From CAZCEC01 sp964497615 (GTDB taxonomy: Bacteria > Chloroflexota > Anaerolineae > Anaerolineales > UBA6663), in the NCBI GenBank assembly GCA_964497615.1, contig CAZCEC010000117.1:1-12200 (forward strand): a stretch of DNA of 12,200 bases. The letters are read 5' to 3'. Positions 1 through 5,720 of the stretch are shown here, one piece after another. The first letter of the stretch is position 1. Every line of letters starts with the position of its first letter. The notes under the pieces are model-generated. The model ran no database searches and had not been told where the DNA came from. It saw nothing but the letters and a program-made list of their open reading frames with translations. A program made the translations under genes and the position numbers.

Positions 1-37
1 TCTGGTCCATCACCGGGATGGCAATTTCACTCACCAT
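1..37 (-). CDS. Start of a gene, probably lipoyl-type E2 acyltransferase (partial)
   Basis: Only the first 12 codons are in the window, reading MVSEIAIPVMDQ from an ATG at 37. The ATG lies one base after the TGA of the enolase-superfamily gene, and a GGGTGAG stretch upstream can serve as ribosome binding site, so it is co-transcribed with the genes before it. The N-terminus has the hydrophobic-Pro pattern that opens lipoyl domains (compare IxMPxLG-type starts of dihydrolipoamide acyltransferases), and an E2 is the component still missing after E1 beta and E1 alpha. The identification is an inference from 12 residues plus context. A second in-frame ATG at position 10 is less likely as start. 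Confidence 0.45.
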   Translation of the reverse strand, partial: MVSEIAIPVMDQ

Positions 38-38
38 A

Positions 39-1178
39 TCAGCTCACCCGGTAGCGGGCGATGACCTCTTCGTTCAGTTCCATCCCCAGCCCCGGCCCGC
101 TGGGCAGCTCCATATAGCCGTCGCGGACGCGCGGGTGCTCCACCGGCAGCTCGAACCACATCGGGTCGCGCTTGCGGTTGGGGAAGATTTCCACGTACAG
201 GCTGTGCGGGATGGAGGCCAGCAGGTGCAGCGCTACTTGCGCCTCCTCGTGGTGGGCCATCCCCACGTGGAAGTGCGCCGCCAGCGCCGCAATGCGCCGC
301 CACTCGGTGACGCCCCCGGCGATGGTCACGTCCACGTTCAGGTTATTCACCTTGCCGACCGTGATCAGGTCGCGGCAGCCATAGCGCGAAATCTCGCCCT
401 GGCCGGCCGTCACCGGGATGGGGGCGTTTTCGCGCACCAGCCGCAGCCCTTCCAGGGTATCCGACCACTGCACCGGCTCCTCGATCCAGCCGATGTTCAG
501 GGGCGCGGCGGCGCGGCAGAATTCAATCGCCTGGGCCGGGGTCCAGGCCTGGTTGGCGTCGCAGACGATGATGAAGTCGTCGCCCACCGCCTCGCGCGCC
601 TTGCGCACCCGCTCCACGTCCTCGGCCACGGTCTTGCGCCCCACCTTGAACTTGACGCCCGCCATGCCCAACTCGCGGTAATAAAGCATCTCTTCGTTCA
701 GGGCGTCCTGCCCCTTGCCGGCCTGGTAATAGCCGCCGATGGCGATGATGGGCACCTTGTCACGGTAGCCGCCCAGTAGCTTGTAGAGGGGCACGTTGTA
801 GAGCTTGCCCAGCGCGTCCCACAGGGCGTTGTCCACGGCGGCGATGGCCTGCATCAGGATGCCGCGGTTGTTCAGGTCCAGCACGTGGATGGAGCGGTTG
901 CCCAGGTCCACGTTGCTGTGGAACATCTTTTCCCACAGCCGCTCCACGTCGCGGGCGTCCTCGCCCACCAGCAGCTTGGTGAAATGGTCGCGGATCAAAC
1001 CCACCACCTGGTCCTGGCGCTGATCCTCGTCGCCGCCAAAGGCCTGGCCCACAATCCCGGCGTCGGTGTGGATGCGCGTGACGAGGGTGTTGCGGTTGAC
1101 GATGCGGTAGGTGCCGCCCTCAAACGCCTCTTCCAGCTTCCGCACCAGCGGGATGACTTCGATCTGGGTGATTTTCAT
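39..1178 (-). CDS. Mandelate racemase/muconate lactonizing family enzyme (enolase superfamily, MR subgroup)
   Basis: A 379-residue cytosolic enzyme that would abstract the alpha-proton of a carboxylate substrate bound to Mg2+; most MR-subgroup members are acid-sugar dehydratases or racemases. The MR-subgroup residues are all visible: KxK at K176/K178 (GVKFKVG), metal ligands D207 (VCDANQ), E233 (WIEEP) and E262 (GQGE), the catalytic dyad D283 (NVDVT) and H310 (MAHHEE), and E330 (YVEIFP). Spacings K178-D207 (29), D207-E233 (26), D283-H310 (27) and H310-E330 (20) match those of mandelate racemase itself. Residues 1-130 form the capping domain. The gene starts 13 nt after E1 alpha and ends 1 nt before the next gene, so it belongs to the dehydrogenase operon. 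The substrate cannot be told from sequence; a dehydratase of a sugar acid or hydroxy acid is the most likely role. Confidence 0.9.
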   Translation of the reverse strand: MKITQIEVIPLVRKLEEAFEGGTYRIVNRNTLVTRIHTDAGIVGQAFGGDEDQRQDQVVGLIRDHFTKLLVGEDARDVERLWEKMFHSNVDLGNRSIHVLDLNNRGILMQAIAAVDNALWDALGKLYNVPLYKLLGGYRDKVPIIAIGGYYQAGKGQDALNEEMLYYRELGMAGVKFKVGRKTVAEDVERVRKAREAVGDDFIIVCDANQAWTPAQAIEFCRAAAPLNIGWIEEPVQWSDTLEGLRLVRENAPIPVTAGQGEISRYGCRDLITVGKVNNLNVDVTIAGGVTEWRRIAALAAHFHVGMAHHEEAQVALHLLASIPHSLYVEIFPNRKRDPMWFELPVEHPRVRDGYMELPSGPGLGMELNEEVIARYRVS

Positions 1179-1191
1179 GCGCGGGCCGGCT

Positions 1192-2145
1192 TCACGCGTA
1201 AACGTCCGCGTGCAGCGCCTCCAATTCGGGGTAGGGGCTGTCGATGGCGAACTGCACCGCGGCCTCGATCTCGGCGCGCGCTGCTTCTTCTAATTCCACC
1301 GCCTGGGTTTCGCTGAGCAGGCCGCGCGTCAGCAATTCGCTGGTGTAGCGCGGGATGGGGTCAGTCTCTTTCCATTTGTCGGCGGCAGCCCCCGGCGCGC
1401 CGGCCGCCACGGCGCTGTGCCGGCTCCAGCGCACGGTCTTGGCCTCGATTAGGGTCGGCCCGTCGCCGCGCCGGGCGCGGTCCGCGGCCTCCGCCGCCGT
1501 CTCCACCACCGCGTAGAAGTCGCGGCCATCAATGGTGATGCCCGGCAGCCCAAAGCCCTGCGCCCGCTGGGAGATGAAGGGCACGCTGATGGATTGGGTG
1601 TAGTGCGTGGAGATGGCCCACTCGTTATTCTCGACCACGAACACCAGCGGCAGCTTCCACAGCGCGGCCATATTCAGGGTCTCGTAGAACACCCCCTCGC
1701 ACGAGGCCCCGTCCCCGAAGAAGCACACCGTCACCGCGCCGGTGTTGTCCATCTGCTGGCTCAGTGCCACGCCCCCCGCAATGGCGATGTGGCCGGAGAC
1801 GATAGCGTTGCTGCCCAGGAAGCCCAAATCTACCTGGCTCATGTGCATCGAGCCGCCCTTGCCCTTGCACATGCCTGTCGCCTTGCCCAGCAGTTCGGCC
1901 ATCATGGGCTTCGGGTCCGCGCCCTTGGCGATGGCCGCCCCGTGCCCCCGGTAGGTCGCCAGCACCTGGTCGCCGGGTTGGAGCGCCGCGCACACGCCCA
2001 GCGCCGTCGCCTCCTGGCCGATGTAGGGGTGGGTGGAGCCGCGGTAGCGGCCCTCGCCGTACAGCCGGATGGCGGCCTCCTCAAAATACCGGATCAGCCA
2101 CATCCGCCGCAGGACTTCGACTTGTTGTTCCGCCCTAAGGTCCAT
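1192..2145 (-). CDS. Thiamine-diphosphate-dependent 2-oxoacid dehydrogenase E1 component, alpha subunit
   Basis: A 317-residue E1 alpha subunit of a pyruvate, acetoin or branched-chain 2-oxoacid dehydrogenase complex; with E1 beta it decarboxylates the 2-oxo acid and passes the acyl group to lipoyl-E2. The ThDP/Mg2+ motif is intact: GDG at 144-146 and NN at 173-174 (GDGASCEG ... VVENNEWAIST). YRGHGA (65-70) and GKGGSMH (95-101) are also family-typical. The loop that usually reads TYRxxGHS is TVRWSRHS (237-244) here, keeping the His and Ser but with Gly replaced by Arg. The start chosen is the ATG at 2145, six bases after GAGGTG; an upstream in-frame TTG at 2178 lies inside the repeat array and has no good binding site. 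Substrate specificity among PDH, acetoin and BCKDH types is not decided by the sequence. Confidence 0.92.
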   Translation of the reverse strand: MDLRAEQQVEVLRRMWLIRYFEEAAIRLYGEGRYRGSTHPYIGQEATALGVCAALQPGDQVLATYRGHGAAIAKGADPKPMMAELLGKATGMCKGKGGSMHMSQVDLGFLGSNAIVSGHIAIAGGVALSQQMDNTGAVTVCFFGDGASCEGVFYETLNMAALWKLPLVFVVENNEWAISTHYTQSISVPFISQRAQGFGLPGITIDGRDFYAVVETAAEAADRARRGDGPTLIEAKTVRWSRHSAVAAGAPGAAADKWKETDPIPRYTSELLTRGLLSETQAVELEEAARAEIEAAVQFAIDSPYPELEALHADVYA

Positions 2146-2364
2146 TGCATTCACCTCTGCCCCTTCCGGCGGGATCAACCCGCCGGCTACGCCAATCCTG
2201 TAGCGCGGTCCCTTTACGGGCCGCGGTCTGCGGCGGGACCAACCCGCCGGCTACGCCAATCCTGTAGCGCGGTCCCTTTATGGGCCGCGGTCTGCGGCGG
2301 GATCAACCCGCCGGCTACGCCAATCCTGTAGCGCGGTCCCTTTACGGGCCGCGTCCTCGCTGGT
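2146..2364. other. Intercistronic region between E1 beta and E1 alpha
   Basis: This 219-bp gap inside an operon is almost entirely filled by the three-copy 64-bp repeat (2167-2353). The remaining bases carry the GAGGTG ribosome binding site of E1 alpha at 2152-2157 and a short spacer after the TAG of E1 beta. No promoter or small gene is evident. Confidence 0.7.
2167..2353. repeat. Three tandem copies of a 64-bp hairpin-forming repeat
   Basis: Units begin at 2167, 2231 and 2295, each 64 bp; the last is cut short at 2353 (59 bp). The copies differ at only two sites: T/C in the first loop and C/T in the second. On the minus strand each unit can fold three ways: GGCGGG-TTGAT-CCCGCC; GCGGCCC-GTAAA-GGGACCGC with one bulged A; and GCTAC-AGGATTGGC-GTAGC. 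Near identity of the copies suggests recent expansion or gene-conversion-like homogenisation. The array sits between E1 beta and E1 alpha in the same transcript, so it could influence stability or differential expression; that role is inferred. There are no unique spacers, so it is not CRISPR. Confidence 0.93.
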
Positions 2365-3342
2365 CTACCGCCTTCTGAACGATTGGCACGCCCGCACAAT
2401 GTCGCCCGCGTCCGGGAACACGGCCTTCTCCAGCGCCGCGCTGGCCGGCACCGGCACGTCCTGCGCCGCCACGCGCACCACCGGCCCGTCCAGCGAGTCG
2501 AACGCGCGCTCCGTCACCTGCTGCGCGATCTCCGCGCCCGCGCCGCCGGTGCGGTGCGCCTGGTGCGCCACCACCAGCCGCCCGGTCTTCTCCACCGAGG
2601 CCAGGATGGTATCAATGTCCAGCGGGGCCAGGGTGCGCGGGTCAATCACCTCGGCCTCGATGCCCAACCCGGCCAACTCCTCGGCGGCCTTCAGCGCCTG
2701 CGGCACCATCGCGCCCAGCGCCACCACCGTCACGTCGTCCCCCTCCCGCCGCACCGCCGCCTGCCCGAACGGCACGAGATATTCTTCATCCGGGATGTCG
2801 GCCTTGGTGCCGTACAGGGCGATGCTGTCGGCGAACAGCACCGGGTTGGGGTCGCGGATGGCGGTCTTGATCAGCCCCTTGGCGTCGTGGGCGGTGGCCG
2901 GCATGGCGACTTTCAGCCCCGGCACGTGCATGAACCAGCCTTCCAGGCTCTGCGAGTGCTGCGAGCCGAAGCCCAGGTTGGAGGCGATGGGGGCGCGGAT
3001 CACCAGCGGCACCTGCACCTGGCCGCCCCAGAAGTAGCGCAGCTTGGGTGCCTGGTTGGTGATGGCGTCCATGCAGAAGGTGACGAAGTCCATGAATTCC
3101 AATTCGGCCACGGTGGGCTTGCCGGCCACCGCCAGCCCGATGCCGAAGCCGATGATGGCGGCCTCGTTCAGCGGGCAGTCGCGGACGCGGGCCTCGCCAA
3201 ACTCGTCGTACAAGCCGCGGGTAACGCCAAAGACGCCGCCATACTTGCCGACGTCTTCCCCCAGCACCACCACGTTCGGGTCGCGGCGCATCTCCTCGCG
3301 GAGCCCTTCGTTGATGGCTTGTGCATATGTCACGCTGTGCAT
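2365..3342 (-). CDS. Thiamine-diphosphate-dependent 2-oxoacid dehydrogenase E1 component, beta subunit
   Basis: A 325-residue E1 beta subunit, full length for the family, which pairs with the alpha subunit to build the ThDP active site. The pyrimidine domain occupies about residues 1-180, with the conserved LGEDVGKYGGVFG (27-39), E60 in CPLNEAAI (the glutamate that activates ThDP) and the active-site His H129 in GSQHSQS. The C-terminal transketolase domain follows, with IDPRTLAPLD (233-242) and HRTGGAGAEI (263-272). The ATG at 3342 is preceded by GAAGGAC at suitable spacing. It is the first gene of a minus-strand operon under the promoter at 3382-3412. Having beta before alpha is the reverse of the usual order. 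Whether the complex acts on pyruvate, acetoin or branched-chain 2-oxo acids is not resolved. Confidence 0.93.
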   Translation of the reverse strand: MHSVTYAQAINEGLREEMRRDPNVVVLGEDVGKYGGVFGVTRGLYDEFGEARVRDCPLNEAAIIGFGIGLAVAGKPTVAELEFMDFVTFCMDAITNQAPKLRYFWGGQVQVPLVIRAPIASNLGFGSQHSQSLEGWFMHVPGLKVAMPATAHDAKGLIKTAIRDPNPVLFADSIALYGTKADIPDEEYLVPFGQAAVRREGDDVTVVALGAMVPQALKAAEELAGLGIEAEVIDPRTLAPLDIDTILASVEKTGRLVVAHQAHRTGGAGAEIAQQVTERAFDSLDGPVVRVAAQDVPVPASAALEKAVFPDAGDIVRACQSFRRR

Positions 3343-3508
3343 GGACTGTCCTTCCCCCCGTGGGGTGAATTGCTACAGGGAATTATATACAATGCACAAA
3401 TTGAATTGTCAAATGCGACTCTGCCGCAGTCATCACAAACGTCACTTCCCAAAATCGCCGGCCCGCTTATGATGGGGGTCAATCCGTCTCACCAGGAGGG
3501 CCATCTCC
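3343..3508. other. Divergent intergenic region
   Basis: This 166-bp region separates divergently transcribed E1 beta and threonine dehydrogenase. It carries the strong minus-strand promoter. On the plus strand AGGAGGG at 3494-3500 is a strong ribosome binding site for the ATG at 3509. A plus-strand -10 candidate TATGAT (3468-3473) lacks a convincing -35. A loose palindrome around 3397-3410 overlaps the minus -35 and might be an operator, but it is imperfect. Confidence 0.6.
3382..3412 (-). promoter_or_regulatory. Sigma-70-type promoter of the 2-oxoacid dehydrogenase operon
   Basis: On the minus strand TTGACA (3412-3407) is followed after 17 nt by TATATA (3389-3384), or after 19 nt by TATAAT (3387-3382); the two -10 candidates overlap in TATATAAT. 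The expected transcription start near 3375 leaves a leader of about 33 nt to the E1 beta ATG, containing its ribosome binding site. The region is conspicuously AT-rich against the GC-rich background. Confidence 0.8.
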
Positions 3509-4546
3509 ATGCGTAAAGAAGTCGTTCTCATCACCGGCGCCAACGGCGAAGTGGGCCACGGGCTGATCGCCCGGCTGGGCGGCAAGGGCGGCGCCCGCAT
3601 CGTCGCGCTCGACCTGCAATCCCTGGACGACGGCCTCAAGCCGCAAGTGGATCGTTTCATCCAGGGTGATATCCTGGATGAGATGCTCTTGGGCCGGCTG
3701 GTGAGCGAGTACGAGATCCGCGCCATCTATCACCTGGCCTCCCTGCTCTCCACCCGCGCCGAGTTCACCCCCGAGGCCGCCCACCGGGTGAACGTGGAGG
3801 GCACGCTCAAGCTCCTGCGGCTGGCGGTGGAGCAGTCGCACTGGCAGGGGCGCCCGGTGCTGTTCGTCTATCCTTCATCCATCGCCGCCTATGGCCTGCC
3901 AGACCTGGCCACCAAAGCCCGCGCCGGGGCCGTGGGCGAGGACGACTACGCCCACCCCACCACCATGTATGGCTGCAACAAGCTCTACTGTGAGCACCTG
4001 GGCCGCTACTACGCCCGCCACTACCGCCAACTCGCCGTCGAAGCCGACCAGGCCGCCGTGGACTTTCGCTGCCTGCGCTTCCCCGGCCTCATCAGCGCCG
4101 AGACCCTGCCCACCGGCGGCACCAGCGACTATGGCCCGGAGATGCTGCACCATGCCGCCCAGGGCGAGCCCTACGCCTGCTTCGTGCGCGAGGACGCCCG
4201 CCTGCCCTTCATGGCGATGCCCGATGCCATCGAGTCCCTGCTGCAACTGGGGGCCGCGCCGCGCGACCGGCTATCGCGCCTGGTCTACAACGTCACCAGC
4301 TTTTCGCTCTCAGCAGCGGAGATTTATGAGCACGTGCGGCAGGCGTTCCCGGAGGCGGAGGTGACCTTCCGGCCCGACCTCAAGCGCCAGGGCATTGTGG
4401 ATAGCTGGCCGGCGGACATCGACGACAGCGCCGCCCGCCGCGACTGGGGCTGGCAGCCCGCCTACGACGCCGGCCGGGCGTTCGCGGAGTATCTGGTGCC
4501 GGCGGTGAGGCGCCGGTATGCTCAGCCGGCCGTGCCGGCGCGCTGA
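3509..4546 (+). CDS. L-threonine 3-dehydrogenase, short-chain (epimerase-like) type
   Basis: A 345-residue extended short-chain dehydrogenase that oxidises L-threonine with NAD+ to 2-amino-3-ketobutyrate, which 2-amino-3-ketobutyrate CoA ligase then splits to glycine and acetyl-CoA. The Rossmann motif is TGANGEVG (9-16), the catalytic Tyr-Lys pair is Y154/K158 (TMYGCNKLY), and S123/S124 sit in YPSSIAAYG. Assignment to threonine dehydrogenase rather than generic epimerase rests on FPGLISAETLPTGGTSDY (191-208), FVREDARLPFMAMPDAI (225-241) and DSWPADIDDSAARRDWGW (298-315), which are signatures of the epimerase-type threonine dehydrogenases. The start is fixed by AGGAGGG eight bases upstream. It is the only plus-strand gene in the window; its usual partner ligase is not in view. 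Confidence 0.88.
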   Translation: MRKEVVLITGANGEVGHGLIARLGGKGGARIVALDLQSLDDGLKPQVDRFIQGDILDEMLLGRLVSEYEIRAIYHLASLLSTRAEFTPEAAHRVNVEGTLKLLRLAVEQSHWQGRPVLFVYPSSIAAYGLPDLATKARAGAVGEDDYAHPTTMYGCNKLYCEHLGRYYARHYRQLAVEADQAAVDFRCLRFPGLISAETLPTGGTSDYGPEMLHHAAQGEPYACFVREDARLPFMAMPDAIESLLQLGAAPRDRLSRLVYNVTSFSLSAAEIYEHVRQAFPEAEVTFRPDLKRQGIVDSWPADIDDSAARRDWGWQPAYDAGRAFAEYLVPAVRRRYAQPAVPAR

Positions 4547-4551
4547 ACGTG

Positions 4552-4602
4552 TGGGGGAAAGCACACCGGGCGAGTGTCGCTCGCCCGGTGTGCTTTCCCC
4601 CA
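4552..4602. terminator. Perfect 23-bp inverted repeat, bidirectional terminator
   Basis: The two 23-nt arms (4552-4574 and 4580-4602) are exactly complementary around a 5-nt loop, TGTCG. The hairpin starts six bases after the stop of threonine dehydrogenase and lies nine bases past the stop of the convergent deacetylase gene. The inner GC-rich stem is flanked by AAA on the left and TTT on the right, so either strand ends the stem with T-rich sequence, followed by C5. A shared terminator between convergent genes is the simplest reading, though it is longer and more perfect than most. Confidence 0.85.
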
Positions 4603-4610
4603 AGTGTGGT

Positions 4611-5432
4611 CTACTCCCGCCCGTACACCGCCCCCCTATACTTCTCCCAGTCCTCATCACTTTCGAGCGTGATGACCCGGAAGATCTCGGCGTACTGCAT
4701 GTCGTGGTCCTTGGCGCGCTCGGCTGCCCATTCCTTGATGTTCTTCTCCACATCCCACGTGCCCATCTGGCTGGCGTGGGCCTTGAGCGCCGCCACCTTC
4801 ACGTCAATCGTCTCATCAATCGCCACCCAGGTGTCGCCCTCGCGCCAGTTGGTGACGAACACCTTGCGCGGCTTGTGGGCGGTCAGCCCCTCGGCCGCCA
4901 GTTCCTCGAACAGGTGCGGCTGCCCGGCCGCCGGGAAGATGGCGTCCACCGCCGCGGTGGCCACGGCGCGGTGGTCGGGATGGTTGATGTAGAAGTTGCC
5001 CGCCCACACCACGGTCGGGTCGCCGGTGATGACGACCTCCGGCTTGAAGCGCCGGATCTCGCGCACCAGCTTGCGCCTCAGGTCCAGTGTGGGCTGCACC
5101 ATCCCGTCCGGCTCGTGCAGGAAGATGATCTCCGCCGCGCCCATGATGTCGGCCGCGGCCTGGGCCTCGCGCTCGCGCAGCGCCGCGGCTTCCTGCCGGG
5201 TGATGTCCTCGCGGGCGATGCCCACATCGCCGCTGGTGCACAGCACCAGCGAGACGCGCGTTCCCTGGCGCGCCCACTTCGCCAGCGTCCCCGCGCACGA
5301 GAACTCCACGTCGTCCGGGTGCGCCACGATCACCATGGCCGACTCCGGCAGGTAAGGTGTAGGGGCGGGCGCGGGCGCTTCCAGCGCAGCCGCTTCAGCG
5401 GCGGGCGTTTCGATCACAGGCGTTTCAGTCAT
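4611..5432 (-). CDS. PIG-L/LmbE family zinc-dependent deacetylase
   Basis: A 273-residue metalloenzyme of the family that removes acetyl groups from N-acetylglucosamine-type substrates (PIG-L, MshB, BshB). The signature AHPDD is at 37-41, giving zinc ligands H38 and D41 and the general base D40; the third ligand is H154 in HPDH (151-154). An Ala/Pro-rich N-terminal extension of about 28 residues precedes the fold and does not look like a signal peptide. Its ATG overlaps the TAA of the preceding small gene by one base (TAATG), indicating translational coupling, with GGAG as ribosome binding site. It is the last gene of the operon before the terminator. The substrate is unknown; candidates are envelope glycolipids, peptidoglycan sugars or a low-molecular-weight thiol precursor. 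Confidence 0.88.
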   Translation of the reverse strand: MTETPVIETPAAEAAALEAPAPAPTPYLPESAMVIVAHPDDVEFSCAGTLAKWARQGTRVSLVLCTSGDVGIAREDITRQEAAALREREAQAAADIMGAAEIIFLHEPDGMVQPTLDLRRKLVREIRRFKPEVVITGDPTVVWAGNFYINHPDHRAVATAAVDAIFPAAGQPHLFEELAAEGLTAHKPRKVFVTNWREGDTWVAIDETIDVKVAALKAHASQMGTWDVEKNIKEWAAERAKDHDMQYAEIFRVITLESDEDWEKYRGAVYGRE

Positions 5433-5713
5433 TAGGCTCCACCCACATGCCCCACTTCCAACTGCGTCTCGCCGATCATCAGGATCAGCACGTCAATATC
5501 GCGCCGGTAGGCCATGCCGTCAATCGTCTCCGGCGGCACCTTGATCGGCAGGAAGCCCACCCCCCGGTGCGGCGGCTTGTTGAGCACAAACGGCTCCTCG
5601 CCGCGCTTGAGGAACAGCACCCAGGTTTTGTCGCTCACCTGGGGCCAGTGCTTCTTGGCGGCCTGAAGCTGGGCCTCGTTGATCAGATAGTATTTGCGCG
5701 GGGCGTCGGGCAT
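5432..5713 (-). CDS. Small conserved-looking hypothetical protein
   Basis: A 93-residue protein that I do not recognise. It begins MPDAPRKYYLINEAQLQAAK and has a mixed alpha/beta pattern: an amphipathic N-terminal helix, a strand WVLFLK (31-36), a basic KPPHRG turn, and a hydrophobic strand DVLILMIG (74-81). There is no signal peptide or membrane segment, so it is probably cytosolic. Reality is supported by its snug fit: it starts 7 nt after the S41 peptidase stop and its TAA overlaps the ATG of the deacetylase. An in-frame TTG at 5731 would add six residues and overlap the S41 gene; neither start has a clear ribosome binding site. Confidence 0.7.
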   Translation of the reverse strand: MPDAPRKYYLINEAQLQAAKKHWPQVSDKTWVLFLKRGEEPFVLNKPPHRGVGFLPIKVPPETIDGMAYRRDIDVLILMIGETQLEVGHVGGA

Positions 5714-5720
5714 CGGCGCA

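Noticed and set aside
18..779. Plus-strand open frame of 253 codons opposite the MR-type gene
   Set aside because: Antisense of conserved MR motifs; His/Val/Arg-rich shadow without recognisable features.
2167..2353. CRISPR array
   Set aside because: The units are contiguous 64-bp copies with no unique spacers and no cas genes nearby.
2214..2399. Small minus-strand gene made from the 64-bp repeats
   Set aside because: The peptide only reflects repeat translation, overlaps the E1 beta 3' end and lacks a ribosome binding site.
3468..3473. TATGAT as a promoter -10 for threonine dehydrogenase
   Set aside because: No credible -35 lies 16-18 nt upstream; kept only as a weak candidate.
2383..3516. 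Plus-strand open frame of 377 codons opposite E1 beta
   Set aside because: Antisense shadow in GC-rich DNA: His/Arg/Gly-rich, no motifs, while the minus strand encodes a full E1 beta with its catalytic residues.
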